This document shows, in pieces, positions 9,230 through 15,162 of a DNA stretch of 15,162 bases (its first letter is position 1; each line of letters starts with the position of its first letter). The DNA comes from an uncultured Beijerinckiaceae bacterium (GTDB taxonomy: Bacteria > Pseudomonadota > Alphaproteobacteria > Rhizobiales > Beijerinckiaceae). Below the pieces are notes generated by a model. That model made no database searches. It saw only the letters and a list, made by a program, of their open reading frames with translations, and was not told where the DNA came from. The translations under genes and the position numbers were made by a program. The stretch lies in assembly GCA_937863205.1 (NCBI GenBank), contig CALMGA010000261.1, positions 1 to 15,162 on the forward strand, given 5' to 3'.

Positions 9230-9988
9230 ATGATGCACGACAGCCCAGCCCTCGACATCGCCGACGTGACGCACCGCTTCGGTGCGCGCCGCGCGCTCGA
9301 CCACGTCACGATGCGCGTCGAGCGCGGCGGCTTCACCGCCCTTCTCGGGCCCAACGGCGCCGGCAAGACAACGCTGTTCGCCCTCGTGACCCGGCTCTAC
9401 AACAACCGCGACGGGCAGATCCGCGTCTTCGGCCGCGACCTGACGCGCGAGCCGTCCGCCGCGCTCGCCGAAATGGGCGTGGTGTTCCAGAAGCCGACGC
9501 TCGATTCCGACCTCAGCGTGCGGCAGAACCTCGCCTACCACGCTTCGCTGCACGGCATGGCCGGGCGGGCGGCGCGCGAGCGCATCGAGGCCCTGCTGCA
9601 CCGCGTCGGCCTCGCCGACCGAGCCAAGGACAAGGTGCGCACGCTTTCGGGCGGCCAGTCCCGGCGCATCGAGATCGCCCGCTCGCTGGTGCACGGGCCG
9701 CGCCTGCTGCTGCTCGACGAGGCCACCGTCGGCCTCGACCTCGCCTCGCGCTCCGACATCGTGCGCATCGTGCGCGCGCTGGTGCGCGAGGAGGGCTTGA
9801 GCGTGCTGTGGGCGACCCACATCTTCGACGAGATCGAGGCGGGCGACAGCGTCTATGTGCTGCACGCCGGCAAGATCCTCACGCAGGGGCGCTCGGCCGA
9901 GATCTCGGCTCGCGCCGAGGGGGCGAGCCTCGCCGACGCCTTTCGCGCCCTCACGCAGGATACGACCCGCGCGGAGCTTGTGCGATGA
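9230..9988 (+). CDS. ABC transporter ATP-binding protein (LutE-like)
   Basis: 252-aa cytoplasmic ATPase with every ABC motif intact: Walker A GPNGAGKTT (about residue 40), Q-loop VVFQKPTLDSDLSV, signature LSGGQSRRIEIARSL, Walker B LLLLDEATVGLD and H-switch WATHIFDEIE. ATG at 9230 is followed directly by a second ATG (9233); a TTG at 9212 would add six residues. It begins 55 bases after the propeller gene and overlaps the permease gene as ATGA, so the two are a translational pair. It belongs to the PQQ-associated ATPase family; by similarity it most resembles drug/polysaccharide-export (ABC-2) ATPases rather than amino-acid importers, although a binding protein is encoded upstream. Confidence 0.94.
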   Translation: MMHDSPALDIADVTHRFGARRALDHVTMRVERGGFTALLGPNGAGKTTLFALVTRLYNNRDGQIRVFGRDLTREPSAALAEMGVVFQKPTLDSDLSVRQNLAYHASLHGMAGRAARERIEALLHRVGLADRAKDKVRTLSGGQSRRIEIARSLVHGPRLLLLDEATVGLDLASRSDIVRIVRALVREEGLSVLWATHIFDEIEAGDSVYVLHAGKILTQGRSAEISARAEGASLADAFRALTQDTTRAELVR

Positions 9989-10851
9989 GCGACTTCACCG
10001 CCGACCAGGTTCGCAGCCCGCAAGCGGGGGTCGCCCGCAGCACGGGGGCGGCCGGCTACTGGATCTGCTTCGCCGGCATCACCCGGCGCGAGTTGCTCAA
10101 GTTCGTGCATCAGAAGGAGCGCTTCCTCAGCGCCCTGGTGCGGCCGCTGATCTGGCTGTTCATCTTCGCCGCCGGCTTCCGCTCGACGCTGGGCGTGTCC
10201 ATCATCGCGCCCTACGACACCTACGTCCTTTACGAGGAATACGTCGCGCCGGGGCTGGCCGTGATGATCCAGCTCTTCGCCGGCATGCAGTCCTCCCTGT
10301 CGATGGTCTACGACCGCGAGGTCGGCTCGATGCGGGTCCTGCTGACGAGCCCGTTCCCGCGCTGGGCGCTGCTGCTCGCCAAGCTGCTCGCCGGCGTCAT
10401 CGTCTCGGTCGTCCAGGTCTACGTCTTCTTCGCCATCGCCTCGTTCTGGGACATCTTCATCCCGCCGCTCGGCTTCCTCGCCGCCCTGCCGGCCCTCATC
10501 ATCTCGGGCATGATGCTGGGCTCGATCGGGCTTCTCATCTCCTCGCAGATCCGGCAGCTGGAGAACTTCGCCAGCGTGATGAACTTCGTGATCTTCCCGA
10601 TGTTCTTCGCGTCCTCGGCTCTCTATCCTCTTTGGAAGATGCGCGAGGCGTCCGAAACCCTGTATTGGATCTGCCAGATCAACCCGTTCACCCATGCGGT
10701 GGAACTCGTGCGCTTCGCCCTTTACCTGCAGTTCGAGCCCTTGTCCTGCGCGGTGGTGGTCGGCGTCACGGTCGTGTCCTTCGCCGCCTCGGCGATCGCC
10801 TACGACCCCGGACGCGGCATGCTGGCCCGGCGCGGCGGGCCGGGCGACTGA
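9985..10851 (+). CDS. ABC-2-type transporter permease (LutF/PedC-like)
   Basis: 288-aa inner-membrane permease with about six hydrophobic helices: PLIWLFIFAAGF, YVAPGLAVMIQLFAG, LLLAKLLAGVIVSVVQVYVFFAIASFW, FLAALPALIISGMMLGSIGLLI, FASVMNFVIFPMFFASSALYPL and a C-terminal VVVGVTVVSFAASAIAY. The ABC-2 family features are visible: FVHQKERFLSALVRPLIW near the N-terminus, MVYDREVGSMRVLLTSPFPRW after helix 2, and the INPFTHAVELVRFALY block. ATG at 9985 overlaps the ATPase stop (ATGA), and its own stop overlaps the next start (TGATG). It matches the permease family found with PQQ alcohol dehydrogenases (PedC). The fold is that of exporters, yet the operon encodes a periplasmic binding protein, so transport direction is not certain. 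Confidence 0.93.
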   Translation: MSDFTADQVRSPQAGVARSTGAAGYWICFAGITRRELLKFVHQKERFLSALVRPLIWLFIFAAGFRSTLGVSIIAPYDTYVLYEEYVAPGLAVMIQLFAGMQSSLSMVYDREVGSMRVLLTSPFPRWALLLAKLLAGVIVSVVQVYVFFAIASFWDIFIPPLGFLAALPALIISGMMLGSIGLLISSQIRQLENFASVMNFVIFPMFFASSALYPLWKMREASETLYWICQINPFTHAVELVRFALYLQFEPLSCAVVVGVTVVSFAASAIAYDPGRGMLARRGGPGD

Positions 10852-11708
10852 TGTCCCTGGAGTGCCGATCGTTGCGTAGCCTCGCGTCCGTTCTCGTTCC
10901 GGCGGCCCTCGGCGCCGCCGTGGTCACCTCGGCCCTGGTCGCCTGCGCCGCGATCTCGTCCGCCATGATCTCGTCAGCTTGGGCGCAGGTGCCCGGCGGC
11001 GCCGGTGCCGTGCCCACGCTGCAGCAGCAGCCGTCCGGCGAGATCGGGGCCCAGACCAGCGGGGCGGAGCCGGCCCGCGCGCCCGGCTCCAAGGCCGACA
11101 CCGGCACGGTGCTGCCCAAGGCCGGCGAAACCTCGGGCACGACCACCTCCTACGCCAGCGCGCAGCCGGAGAAGCCGGCGCAGTGGCCCTGCGCGCAACG
11201 CAGGGTGCAGACCATCAGCGCCGGCACCATCTGGTCCGGTCCCGACCTTGCCCAGGGAAGCGGCTGGGAGGGGGACAACGAGGTCGCCAACCTCGCCCAG
11301 AAACTCGCCTCGCGCCGTCTGCCCCTCGACGAGGTCGATCCCCTGATCGCCGATTTCGCCAGCCGGGCCGGCGCCGACAAGGCGAAGAAGCTGACCGAAC
11401 TGTTCGTGGGCACGCTGGACGTCATCAACGGCAGCCGCGGCGAGATCCTGCAGGGCATCATGCGCTATGCCCAAGGCCAGGAGCGTTTGGCCGAGCGCAT
11501 GCGCGCCGAGTCCGACAAGATCAGCGAGGCGATGAGCGACGTGCAGGGGTCCACCGGCGTCGCCGCCACCGAGGCCAACCGCGATTTCGCCTGGGACCAG
11601 CGCATCTTCAAGGAGCGCAAGCAGGCGCTCTCCTACGTCTGCGAAACGCCGAGCCTGCTGGAGCGCCGCGCCTACGAGATCGGCAAACGCATTCAGGCGC
11701 AGTTGTAG
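10851..11708 (+). CDS. Exported protein of unknown function, last gene of the ABC operon
   Basis: 285 aa, not recognised as a named family. The N-terminal hydrophobic segment (LASVLVPAALGAAVVTSALVACAAISSAMISSAWAQ) is a signal peptide ending near residue 46. A low-complexity Pro/Gln/Gly/Ala linker follows to about residue 110. The folded part begins QWPCAQRRVQTISAGTIWSGPDL and is mostly helical (EVANLAQKLASRRLPLDEVDPLIADFA, KAKKLTELFVGTLDVINGSRGEILQGI), ending with RDFAWDQRIFKERKQALSYVCETPSLLERRAYEIGKRIQ. Two cysteines, in WPCAQ and YVCET, could form a disulfide linking the two ends. The start overlaps the permease stop as TGATG, so it is made with the transporter and probably works with it in the periplasm. 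A LutG-like role is possible but unproven. Confidence 0.85.
   Translation: MSLECRSLRSLASVLVPAALGAAVVTSALVACAAISSAMISSAWAQVPGGAGAVPTLQQQPSGEIGAQTSGAEPARAPGSKADTGTVLPKAGETSGTTTSYASAQPEKPAQWPCAQRRVQTISAGTIWSGPDLAQGSGWEGDNEVANLAQKLASRRLPLDEVDPLIADFASRAGADKAKKLTELFVGTLDVINGSRGEILQGIMRYAQGQERLAERMRAESDKISEAMSDVQGSTGVAATEANRDFAWDQRIFKERKQALSYVCETPSLLERRAYEIGKRIQAQL
10952..10981. repeat. Imperfect twofold 15-bp repeat in a signal peptide
   Basis: GATCTCGTC recurs with a 15-base period (10952-10960 and 10967-10975), encoding the A-I-S-S-A / M-I-S-S-A duplication just before the signal cleavage site of the 285-aa protein. Confidence 0.7.
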
Positions 11709-11730
11709 CGATCAACTGGTGACCATCGCG

Positions 11731-12240
11731 ATGTACGACGAACAGTCAACTCGCATGATCCGATGGCCGGAGGGGAAAACTCCCGACACTTGGCACGACG
11801 TTACCCAGCTCCTCAACTGGGACTTCGCCGAAGCGGTCCTCGACTGGGTCGTGATGCAGCCGGAATGCGACAAGGCGACCGCCGCCTATCTGTTCTGGTT
11901 GTCCGATCCAGACTGGTTCGCCACGACGCTTGGGCGCGACGATAAGTTCGCGTTGGACGCGCGCAGGCTTTTCGACATGATCCTTGACCGCTGGAAAGCG
12001 GGCGCCTTCACGAGGGCGGAGTTGAGCTGGGACGACTGGATCGGGACGTCCGCCGCATCCCACCTCGCCATGGTCGCCGAGCAGGACGAGCGACGCGACC
12101 CGCTGGGCATTCCGCAGGACCTTTTCCAGCCCGTCAAAGGGCACGATCCGGACGTGCCGCGAGAACTTCGCACCGAAGCCAATGCCGAACTGCGCGACCT
12201 CCTTCGCGATCTCGGCACGATCTGCGAGCCCTCACCCTAA
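11731..12240 (+). CDS. DUF4274-like cytoplasmic protein
   Basis: 169 aa from the ATG at 11731, which has GGTGA at a normal distance; a GTG at 11719 would add four residues but lacks a ribosome site. There is no signal peptide. The segment TWHDVTQLLNWDFAEAVLDWVVMQPECDKATAAYLFWLSDPDW matches the pattern of DUF4274, whose members share a W-D-x-x-x-x-V-L-x-W-x-V-x-Q-P-x-C-D-x-x-T-A core. The remainder is Trp- and Asp/Glu-rich and probably helical. Function is unknown for the family. It follows the ABC operon by 22 bases but is cytoplasmic and differs in character from the exported proteins around it, so it may be a passenger. Confidence 0.78.
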   Translation: MYDEQSTRMIRWPEGKTPDTWHDVTQLLNWDFAEAVLDWVVMQPECDKATAAYLFWLSDPDWFATTLGRDDKFALDARRLFDMILDRWKAGAFTRAELSWDDWIGTSAASHLAMVAEQDERRDPLGIPQDLFQPVKGHDPDVPRELRTEANAELRDLLRDLGTICEPSP

Positions 12241-12250
12241 GGAAGCGTTC

Positions 12251-12607
12251 ATGTCCGTTCCAGCCATCGGAACAGTTCTTCTTCTCGCGCTGTTTGCCTC
12301 AACTGTGTCCGGGCCGGCCGCCGCCGCCAAGGCGACGCGGCTGTGGAACCTCACCGACAACACCATCACCAGGCTGCAGTTGGCCCCGGCCGGCACCACC
12401 GATTTCGGGCCCGATCAGGCCAAGAACGACAAGGACGGCACGGTCGACCACGACGAGCGCCTGAAGATCACCGGCGTGTCGACCGGCAGCTACGACATGC
12501 GCTTCACCGATGCCAAGGGACGCACCTGCACCGTGAAGAACCTCGCCGTGAAGGAGGGCGACGTCTTCTCGGTCGAGGAAAAGCAGCTCCTCGACTGCAA
12601 GAAATGA
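12251..12607 (+). CDS. Small exported protein with a lanmodulin-like EF-hand loop
   Basis: 118 aa; ATG at 12251 with AAGGAAG just upstream, 10 bases after the previous stop. The signal peptide MSVPAIGTVLLLALFASTVS... ends at PAAAA (about residue 26). The mature part reads as a small beta-rich domain (TRLWNLTDNTITRLQLAPAG, then RLKITGVSTGSYDMRFTDAKGRTCTVKNLAVKEGDVFSVEEKQLLDCKK), with Cys93 and Cys116 available for a disulfide. In between lies K58-N-D60-K-D62-G63-T-V-D66-H-D-E69, which fits the 12-residue EF-hand loop at positions 3, 5, 6, 8, 9 and 12 but has Lys at position 1. It is close to the first loop of lanmodulin (DPDKDGTIDLKE). A calcium or lanthanide site is therefore possible; overall this is not a lanmodulin, which has several EF-hands in a helical fold. 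Confidence 0.82.
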   Translation: MSVPAIGTVLLLALFASTVSGPAAAAKATRLWNLTDNTITRLQLAPAGTTDFGPDQAKNDKDGTVDHDERLKITGVSTGSYDMRFTDAKGRTCTVKNLAVKEGDVFSVEEKQLLDCKK

Positions 12608-12617
12608 TTGAGGGCCC

Positions 12618-12839
12618 ATGAACGGTTTTCAGGCCATCGTCCTCATCTGCCTCGCCACGACGCAGGCGCCGCAATGCGACGAAACCAACGCCATCGTGAC
12701 GCGCACCGTGCACGTCGACAACGAACTCGGCTGCAACAACGGCTGGCAGGAGATCATCGCCCGCGGCGGCCTGCGCGAAAGCCTGCGCGATGGCGCCTAT
12801 CTCAAAACCCTTTGCCGCAGGGAGAAGGCCGATCCCTGA
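12618..12839 (+). CDS. Small Cys-containing conserved-looking protein, unknown function
   Basis: 73 aa, starting 10 bases after the previous stop. It reads MNGFQAIVLICLATTQAPQC, then DETNAIVTRTVHVDNELGCNNGWQEIIARGGLRESL and ends YLKTLCRREKADP. The short hydrophobic start is too weak and lacks basic residues for a standard signal peptide. Four cysteines (11, 20, 39, 66) are spread through it. Codon use fits the neighbours, and the sequence resembles small methylotroph/Rhizobiales proteins with an ELGC...GWQEVIAR core that I recall without a named function. The ribosome site is modest (GAGGG). It ends three bases before the tandem mosaic repeats. Confidence 0.68.
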   Translation: MNGFQAIVLICLATTQAPQCDETNAIVTRTVHVDNELGCNNGWQEIIARGGLRESLRDGAYLKTLCRREKADP

Positions 12840-12841
12840 CC

Positions 12842-12939
12842 TTGGAGCATCGGCCCTGATCCGGTCCGATGCTCCAACCTATTGTGCCGCGCCGGATTTG
12901 TCCGGAAACCGCTGCGCACTTTTCGGTCCGATGCTCTAG
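12842..12939. repeat. Mosaic palindromic repeat, copy 2
   Basis: TTGGAGCATCGG (12842-12853) pairs perfectly over 12 bp with CCGATGCTCCAA (12866-12877). Then come the shared linker TGTGCCGC, GGATTTGTCCGGAAACCGCTGCGCAC and the closing TTTTCGGTCCGATGCTCTAG. It lies 3 bases past the stop of the 73-aa gene, where the first hairpin could act in transcription termination, though there is no T-run. Confidence 0.85.
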
Positions 12940-13034
12940 AGCACCGGACCCGAAATCGGATCCGGTGCTCTAAGTCGCTGTGCCGCATCGGATTTGTCCG
13001 GAAACCGCGGCGCGCTTTTCGGTCCGATGCTCTA
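12937..13034. repeat. Mosaic palindromic repeat, copy 3 (tandem with copy 2)
   Basis: TAGAGCACCGGA (12937-12948) pairs perfectly over 12 bp with TCCGGTGCTCTA (12961-12972); the loop contains CCGAAATCGG, itself palindromic. The second half (TGTGCCGCATCGGATTTG..., then TTTTCGGTCCGATGCTCTAG) matches copy 2 nearly base for base. Its last bases (CTA, 13032-13034) are the TAG stop of the minus-strand 116-aa gene. Copies 2 and 3 together fill the whole convergent gap. Confidence 0.85.
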
Positions 13035-13382
13035 GCGGAAACAGCGGATCTCGGCTTCGGCCTGGGCGCGGCGCAGGTCGGCGATCACGTCGTTCAGCCC
13101 TTTCACCGCCGTGAACTCGCGGGACTGTGCTCCCAACCCTTGCCGCATCGACAGGATCGTCTCCGCTTCCTCGTACTTGTCGTAGGGCAGGATCGAGGCG
13201 ATCACGTCGATGGAGCAGGAGCAATGATCGAGCGCCGACCTCGTCTGGCTGTTGGCCGCCATGCAGCCGAGCACGTAGTCTGCGCGGGCGGTTGTCGGAT
13301 AGTCATTGATCGCCTCGCTCGCGGCGGTGGCCACGACGGTGGTTCCCGCCCAAAGGAGAACGGAGACAAGCAGGGCTTTCAT
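13032..13382 (-). CDS. Exported 116-aa protein of unknown function, third gene of the pqqE operon
   Basis: ATG at 13382 overlaps the stop of the 242-aa gene as ATGA, with an AGGTC-poor but coupled start. The signal peptide [20 protein letters not shown] precedes ASEAINDYPTTARADYVLGCMAANSQT. Then come RSALDHCSCSIDVIASILPYDKYEEAETILSMRQ and a helical tail ending ADLRRAQAEAEIRCFR. Four cysteines (C in VLGCM, the CSC pair, and RCF near the end) suggest one or two disulfides in the periplasm. I recall similar proteins only from methylotrophs near methanol dehydrogenase/PQQ genes, without an assigned function. The stop codon is provided by the edge of mosaic repeat copy 3. Confidence 0.82.
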   Translation of the reverse strand: MKALLVSVLLWAGTTVVATAASEAINDYPTTARADYVLGCMAANSQTRSALDHCSCSIDVIASILPYDKYEEAETILSMRQGLGAQSREFTAVKGLNDVIADLRRAQAEAEIRCFR

Positions 13383-14107
13383 GGCAGCTTCACCGCTCCG
13401 TAGCGCAGACGCTCGCTGAAGGTCGCCGGCCCATCGGCTGGCGCGTGAATGTCGATGCCGACGATGTACCCCGGCATGGCGTCGGCCACATCGACCGTAT
13501 AGGTCATCGACTCCAGGCCCTTCATCTTGTTGGCCTCGGCATCGCCAAGGAATGGCTGAACGGTGACCCGCGTACCCGCCACGGTCTTGCCGCCGATGTC
13601 GAGCTGCGCCGGTTCGATCCGAGCGTGGTCGCGCCACGCCTTGCGGATCGCGTTCTTGAGGTAGCGCGGATTGGCCTTGAAGCTCTTGGACAGTTCCTGC
13701 ACGTTCTCTTCCAGGACGAGGAGAAGAACGGGGTTCTGCTCGTCCGAGCGGAAAGGGCCGGCGGCCTTGGCATTCTCGCCGGAGAACATCCGGACCTCGG
13801 CCGTACGGCTCCCCGGCCCTTCGCCGGCCGCGAGAGTGAGAACGACGTGATCGTCGAACGACGGACCGAAGGAAGCGTCCGCCACCTTCTTTGCATAGTC
13901 GTAGGTGATGACGGAGGCGGCGGGAGCCTGCTTCCACTGCGTGCCGGAGAAGAGCAGCGAGGCAACGTCGGCCTGCGGGGCGGCCGGCGGTTTGCCGACC
14001 TCCGCGACCCGGCTCGGTCCCATGGGCGGGAGCGGGTCGGCGAGAACCGTTCCCGCACCAAGGGCAACGGTCGCGAACGCCGCCATGCCGACAAATCGCA
14101 ATCTCAA
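13379..14107 (-). CDS. Exported 242-aa protein of unknown function, coupled to pqqE
   Basis: The TTG at 14107 overlaps the pqqE stop as TTGA and has GAGGAAA (inside the end of pqqE) eight bases upstream, so this rare start is well supported. It yields the signal peptide [20 protein letters not shown] ending VLA. The mature part has a Pro-rich lead ([21 protein letters not shown]), then [57 protein letters not shown], a central helical block [16 protein letters not shown], and a beta-rich C-terminus with [39 protein letters not shown] and [14 protein letters not shown]. It has no cysteines in the mature part. I do not recognise a named family. Co-translation with pqqE points to a periplasmic role linked to PQQ or its dehydrogenases. 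An internal ATG at 14086 is the alternative start. Confidence 0.82.
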   Translation of the reverse strand: MRLRFVGMAAFATVALGAGTVLADPLPPMGPSRVAEVGKPPAAPQADVASLLFSGTQWKQAPAASVITYDYAKKVADASFGPSFDDHVVLTLAAGEGPGSRTAEVRMFSGENAKAAGPFRSDEQNPVLLLVLEENVQELSKSFKANPRYLKNAIRKAWRDHARIEPAQLDIGGKTVAGTRVTVQPFLGDAEANKMKGLESMTYTVDVADAMPGYIVGIDIHAPADGPATFSERLRYGAVKLP

Positions 14108-15162
14108 GACAACGTTTCCTCTATCTCGCGCGATATGGGCCTGCCCGGACCGCGATAAACGTAGTCGGGCGGGAGATCCGTCGCCGATTCGGCCGTGGCC
14201 AGCGCCTCGATGCTGGCGTGGAACGGCGACTTGCCGCAAGCCGGGTCGGTCGCCCCCGCCTCGCCGAGCAAAGCCAAGGCCTGGCATCGACAGCCGCCCC
14301 AGTCGATCTCCTTGCGTTCGCAGGATCGGCAGGGCTCGGGCATCCAGTCGGTGCCGCGGTAGGCGTTGAAGGCCGGCGAGCGGCGCCAGATATCCGACAG
14401 CGAATGGTCCTGGACGTGCCAGAACTCCAGGCCGGGGATCGACTCCGCCGCGTGGCAGGGCAGCACCTTGCCCGAGGGCGAGACGTTCATCAGCTTGCGC
14501 CCCCAGCCGCCGGCGCAGGCTTTCGGGCGCAGGGCGTAATAGTCTGGCACCACCAGGTCGATGACGAGCGAGCCGCTGAGCCGCCTGCGCGCGGCATCCA
14601 CGATGCGGATGGACCGGTCGACGTCGGGGCGCGCCGGCATCAGCGCCGCGCGATTCGTGTAGGCCCACCCATAATACTGCGTATGCGCGATCTCCAGCCG
14701 CCGGGCCCCGAGCTTCACGGCGAGGTCGATGAAGCCTTCGACCTGATCGATGTTGCCGCGATGGATCACGGCGTTCACGGTCAGGGCCAGTCCCTGGCGG
14801 GCAATCTCTTCGGCAAACCGCATCTTCGCCTCGTGCGAGCCGCGCAGGCCCGACACCTTGTCGGCCGCGACCGCATCGACCCCCTGGAGGGAGAGCTGGA
14901 CGTGATCGAGCCCGGCGGCGGCAAGGTCGGGCAGAACGGCCGTGGCCCGGCCGACGCCCGAGGTGATGAGGTTGGAATATAAACCCACCTCCGCGCACCG
15001 CGCGGTGATGGCCACGATGTCGGCCCGCGCCGTCGGCTCGCCGCCCGACAGGTGGACATGGAGGATGCCGAGCCCGGCCGCCTCGCCCAGCACGCGCAGA
15101 ACGGTGGCCGTGTCCATCTCGCGCGAGCGCTTGTCGAGTTCGAGCGGGTTGGAGCAGTACGG
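14104..15162 (-). CDS. pqqE: PqqE, PqqA peptide cyclase (radical SAM/SPASM), partial at the right edge
   Basis: Radical SAM enzyme that links the Glu and Tyr side chains of the PqqA peptide, the first step of PQQ synthesis, acting with the PqqD chaperone. 352 residues are visible. The frame runs off the window: the edge reads [18 protein letters not shown], so only the last cysteine of the CxxxCxxC cluster motif is inside, and the Met at 15117 is internal. Further hallmarks are [41 protein letters not shown], and [15 protein letters not shown]. In the SPASM region there is [53 protein letters not shown] and [10 protein letters not shown], which hold the auxiliary-cluster cysteines. It heads, within this window, a coupled operon with two exported proteins. 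pqqA-D are expected just beyond the right edge. Confidence 0.96.
   Translation of the reverse strand, partial: PYCSNPLELDKRSREMDTATVLRVLGEAAGLGILHVHLSGGEPTARADIVAITARCAEVGLYSNLITSGVGRATAVLPDLAAAGLDHVQLSLQGVDAVAADKVSGLRGSHEAKMRFAEEIARQGLALTVNAVIHRGNIDQVEGFIDLAVKLGARRLEIAHTQYYGWAYTNRAALMPARPDVDRSIRIVDAARRRLSGSLVIDLVVPDYYALRPKACAGGWGRKLMNVSPSGKVLPCHAAESIPGLEFWHVQDHSLSDIWRRSPAFNAYRGTDWMPEPCRSCERKEIDWGGCRCQALALLGEAGATDPACGKSPFHASIEALATAESATDLPPDYVYRGPGRPISREIEETLS

Noticed and set aside
7966..9366. 466-codon minus-strand frame opposite the propeller gene
   Set aside because: Shadow frame; the plus strand encodes clear YVTN repeats with a signal peptide and ribosome site.
12251..12607. Calling the 118-aa protein a true lanmodulin (lanM)
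   Set aside because: Only one loop is present, position 1 is Lys, and the surrounding sequence looks like beta strands with a disulfide, not paired helical EF-hands.
12840..13034. CRISPR array or insertion-sequence ends
   Set aside because: The repeat units are about 97 bp, directly tandem and internally palindromic with no unique spacers; no transposase or target duplication is visible.
13379..14998. One 539-codon protein covering the 242-aa gene and most of pqqE's region
   Set aside because: Upstream of 14107 this frame is out of phase with pqqE, whose SPASM and radical SAM motifs are intact; only the part from 14107 is coding.

Overview
The window is high-GC DNA with a strong G/C bias at third codon positions. 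It looks like an alphaproteobacterial methylotroph, probably Hyphomicrobiales; this is inference, since no rRNA is present. The supporting signs are an ornithine-lipid-type acyltransferase, a pqqE gene, the ABC/beta-propeller gene set associated with PQQ-dependent alcohol oxidation, and mosaic palindromic repeats of the kind scattered through Rhizobiales genomes.

Left part (1-3756). An OlsB-like acyltransferase is followed by an exported DsbA-like thiol-disulfide protein (+). Facing it on the minus strand are a periplasmic thioredoxin and a CcdA-type membrane thiol-electron transporter. Then come one mosaic repeat and an AT-richer patch. The patch carries an unrecognised minus-strand gene whose reading frame continues for 66 codons beyond a single amber codon.

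Middle (3906-6671). A complete phosphoglucomutase (+) converges on a minus-strand pair made of an exported DUF3280-like protein and a GNAT acetyltransferase, coupled by a GTGA overlap. The GNAT N-terminus holds a threefold 15-bp repeat.

Core (6672-12839). Divergent from that pair, across a promoter region with a palindrome, runs a tightly packed plus-strand operon: periplasmic binding protein, YVTN beta-propeller, ABC ATPase, ABC-2 permease and an exported protein of unknown function. From family knowledge these are the 'PQQ-dependent catabolism-associated' ABC families, and the set resembles the lut (lanthanide uptake) ABC genes of Methylobacterium. A DUF4274 protein and two small proteins follow. 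The 118-aa exported one carries an acidic loop (KNDKDGTVDHDE) very like the first EF-hand of lanmodulin. The lanthanide link is an inference from this loop plus gene context, not a demonstrated function.

Right part (12840-15162). Two tandem mosaic repeats fill the convergent gap. A minus-strand operon then runs in from the right edge: pqqE (partial, N-terminus outside the window), an exported 242-aa protein and an exported 116-aa protein, joined by TTGA and ATGA overlaps.

Taken together, the window reads as a periplasmic oxidation locus: PQQ synthesis, periplasmic disulfide handling, and an ABC/propeller/metal-loop set that may supply or sense the metal used by PQQ alcohol dehydrogenases. 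No dehydrogenase, cytochrome or TonB receptor is inside the window. No tRNA, rRNA, CRISPR array or transposase was seen.
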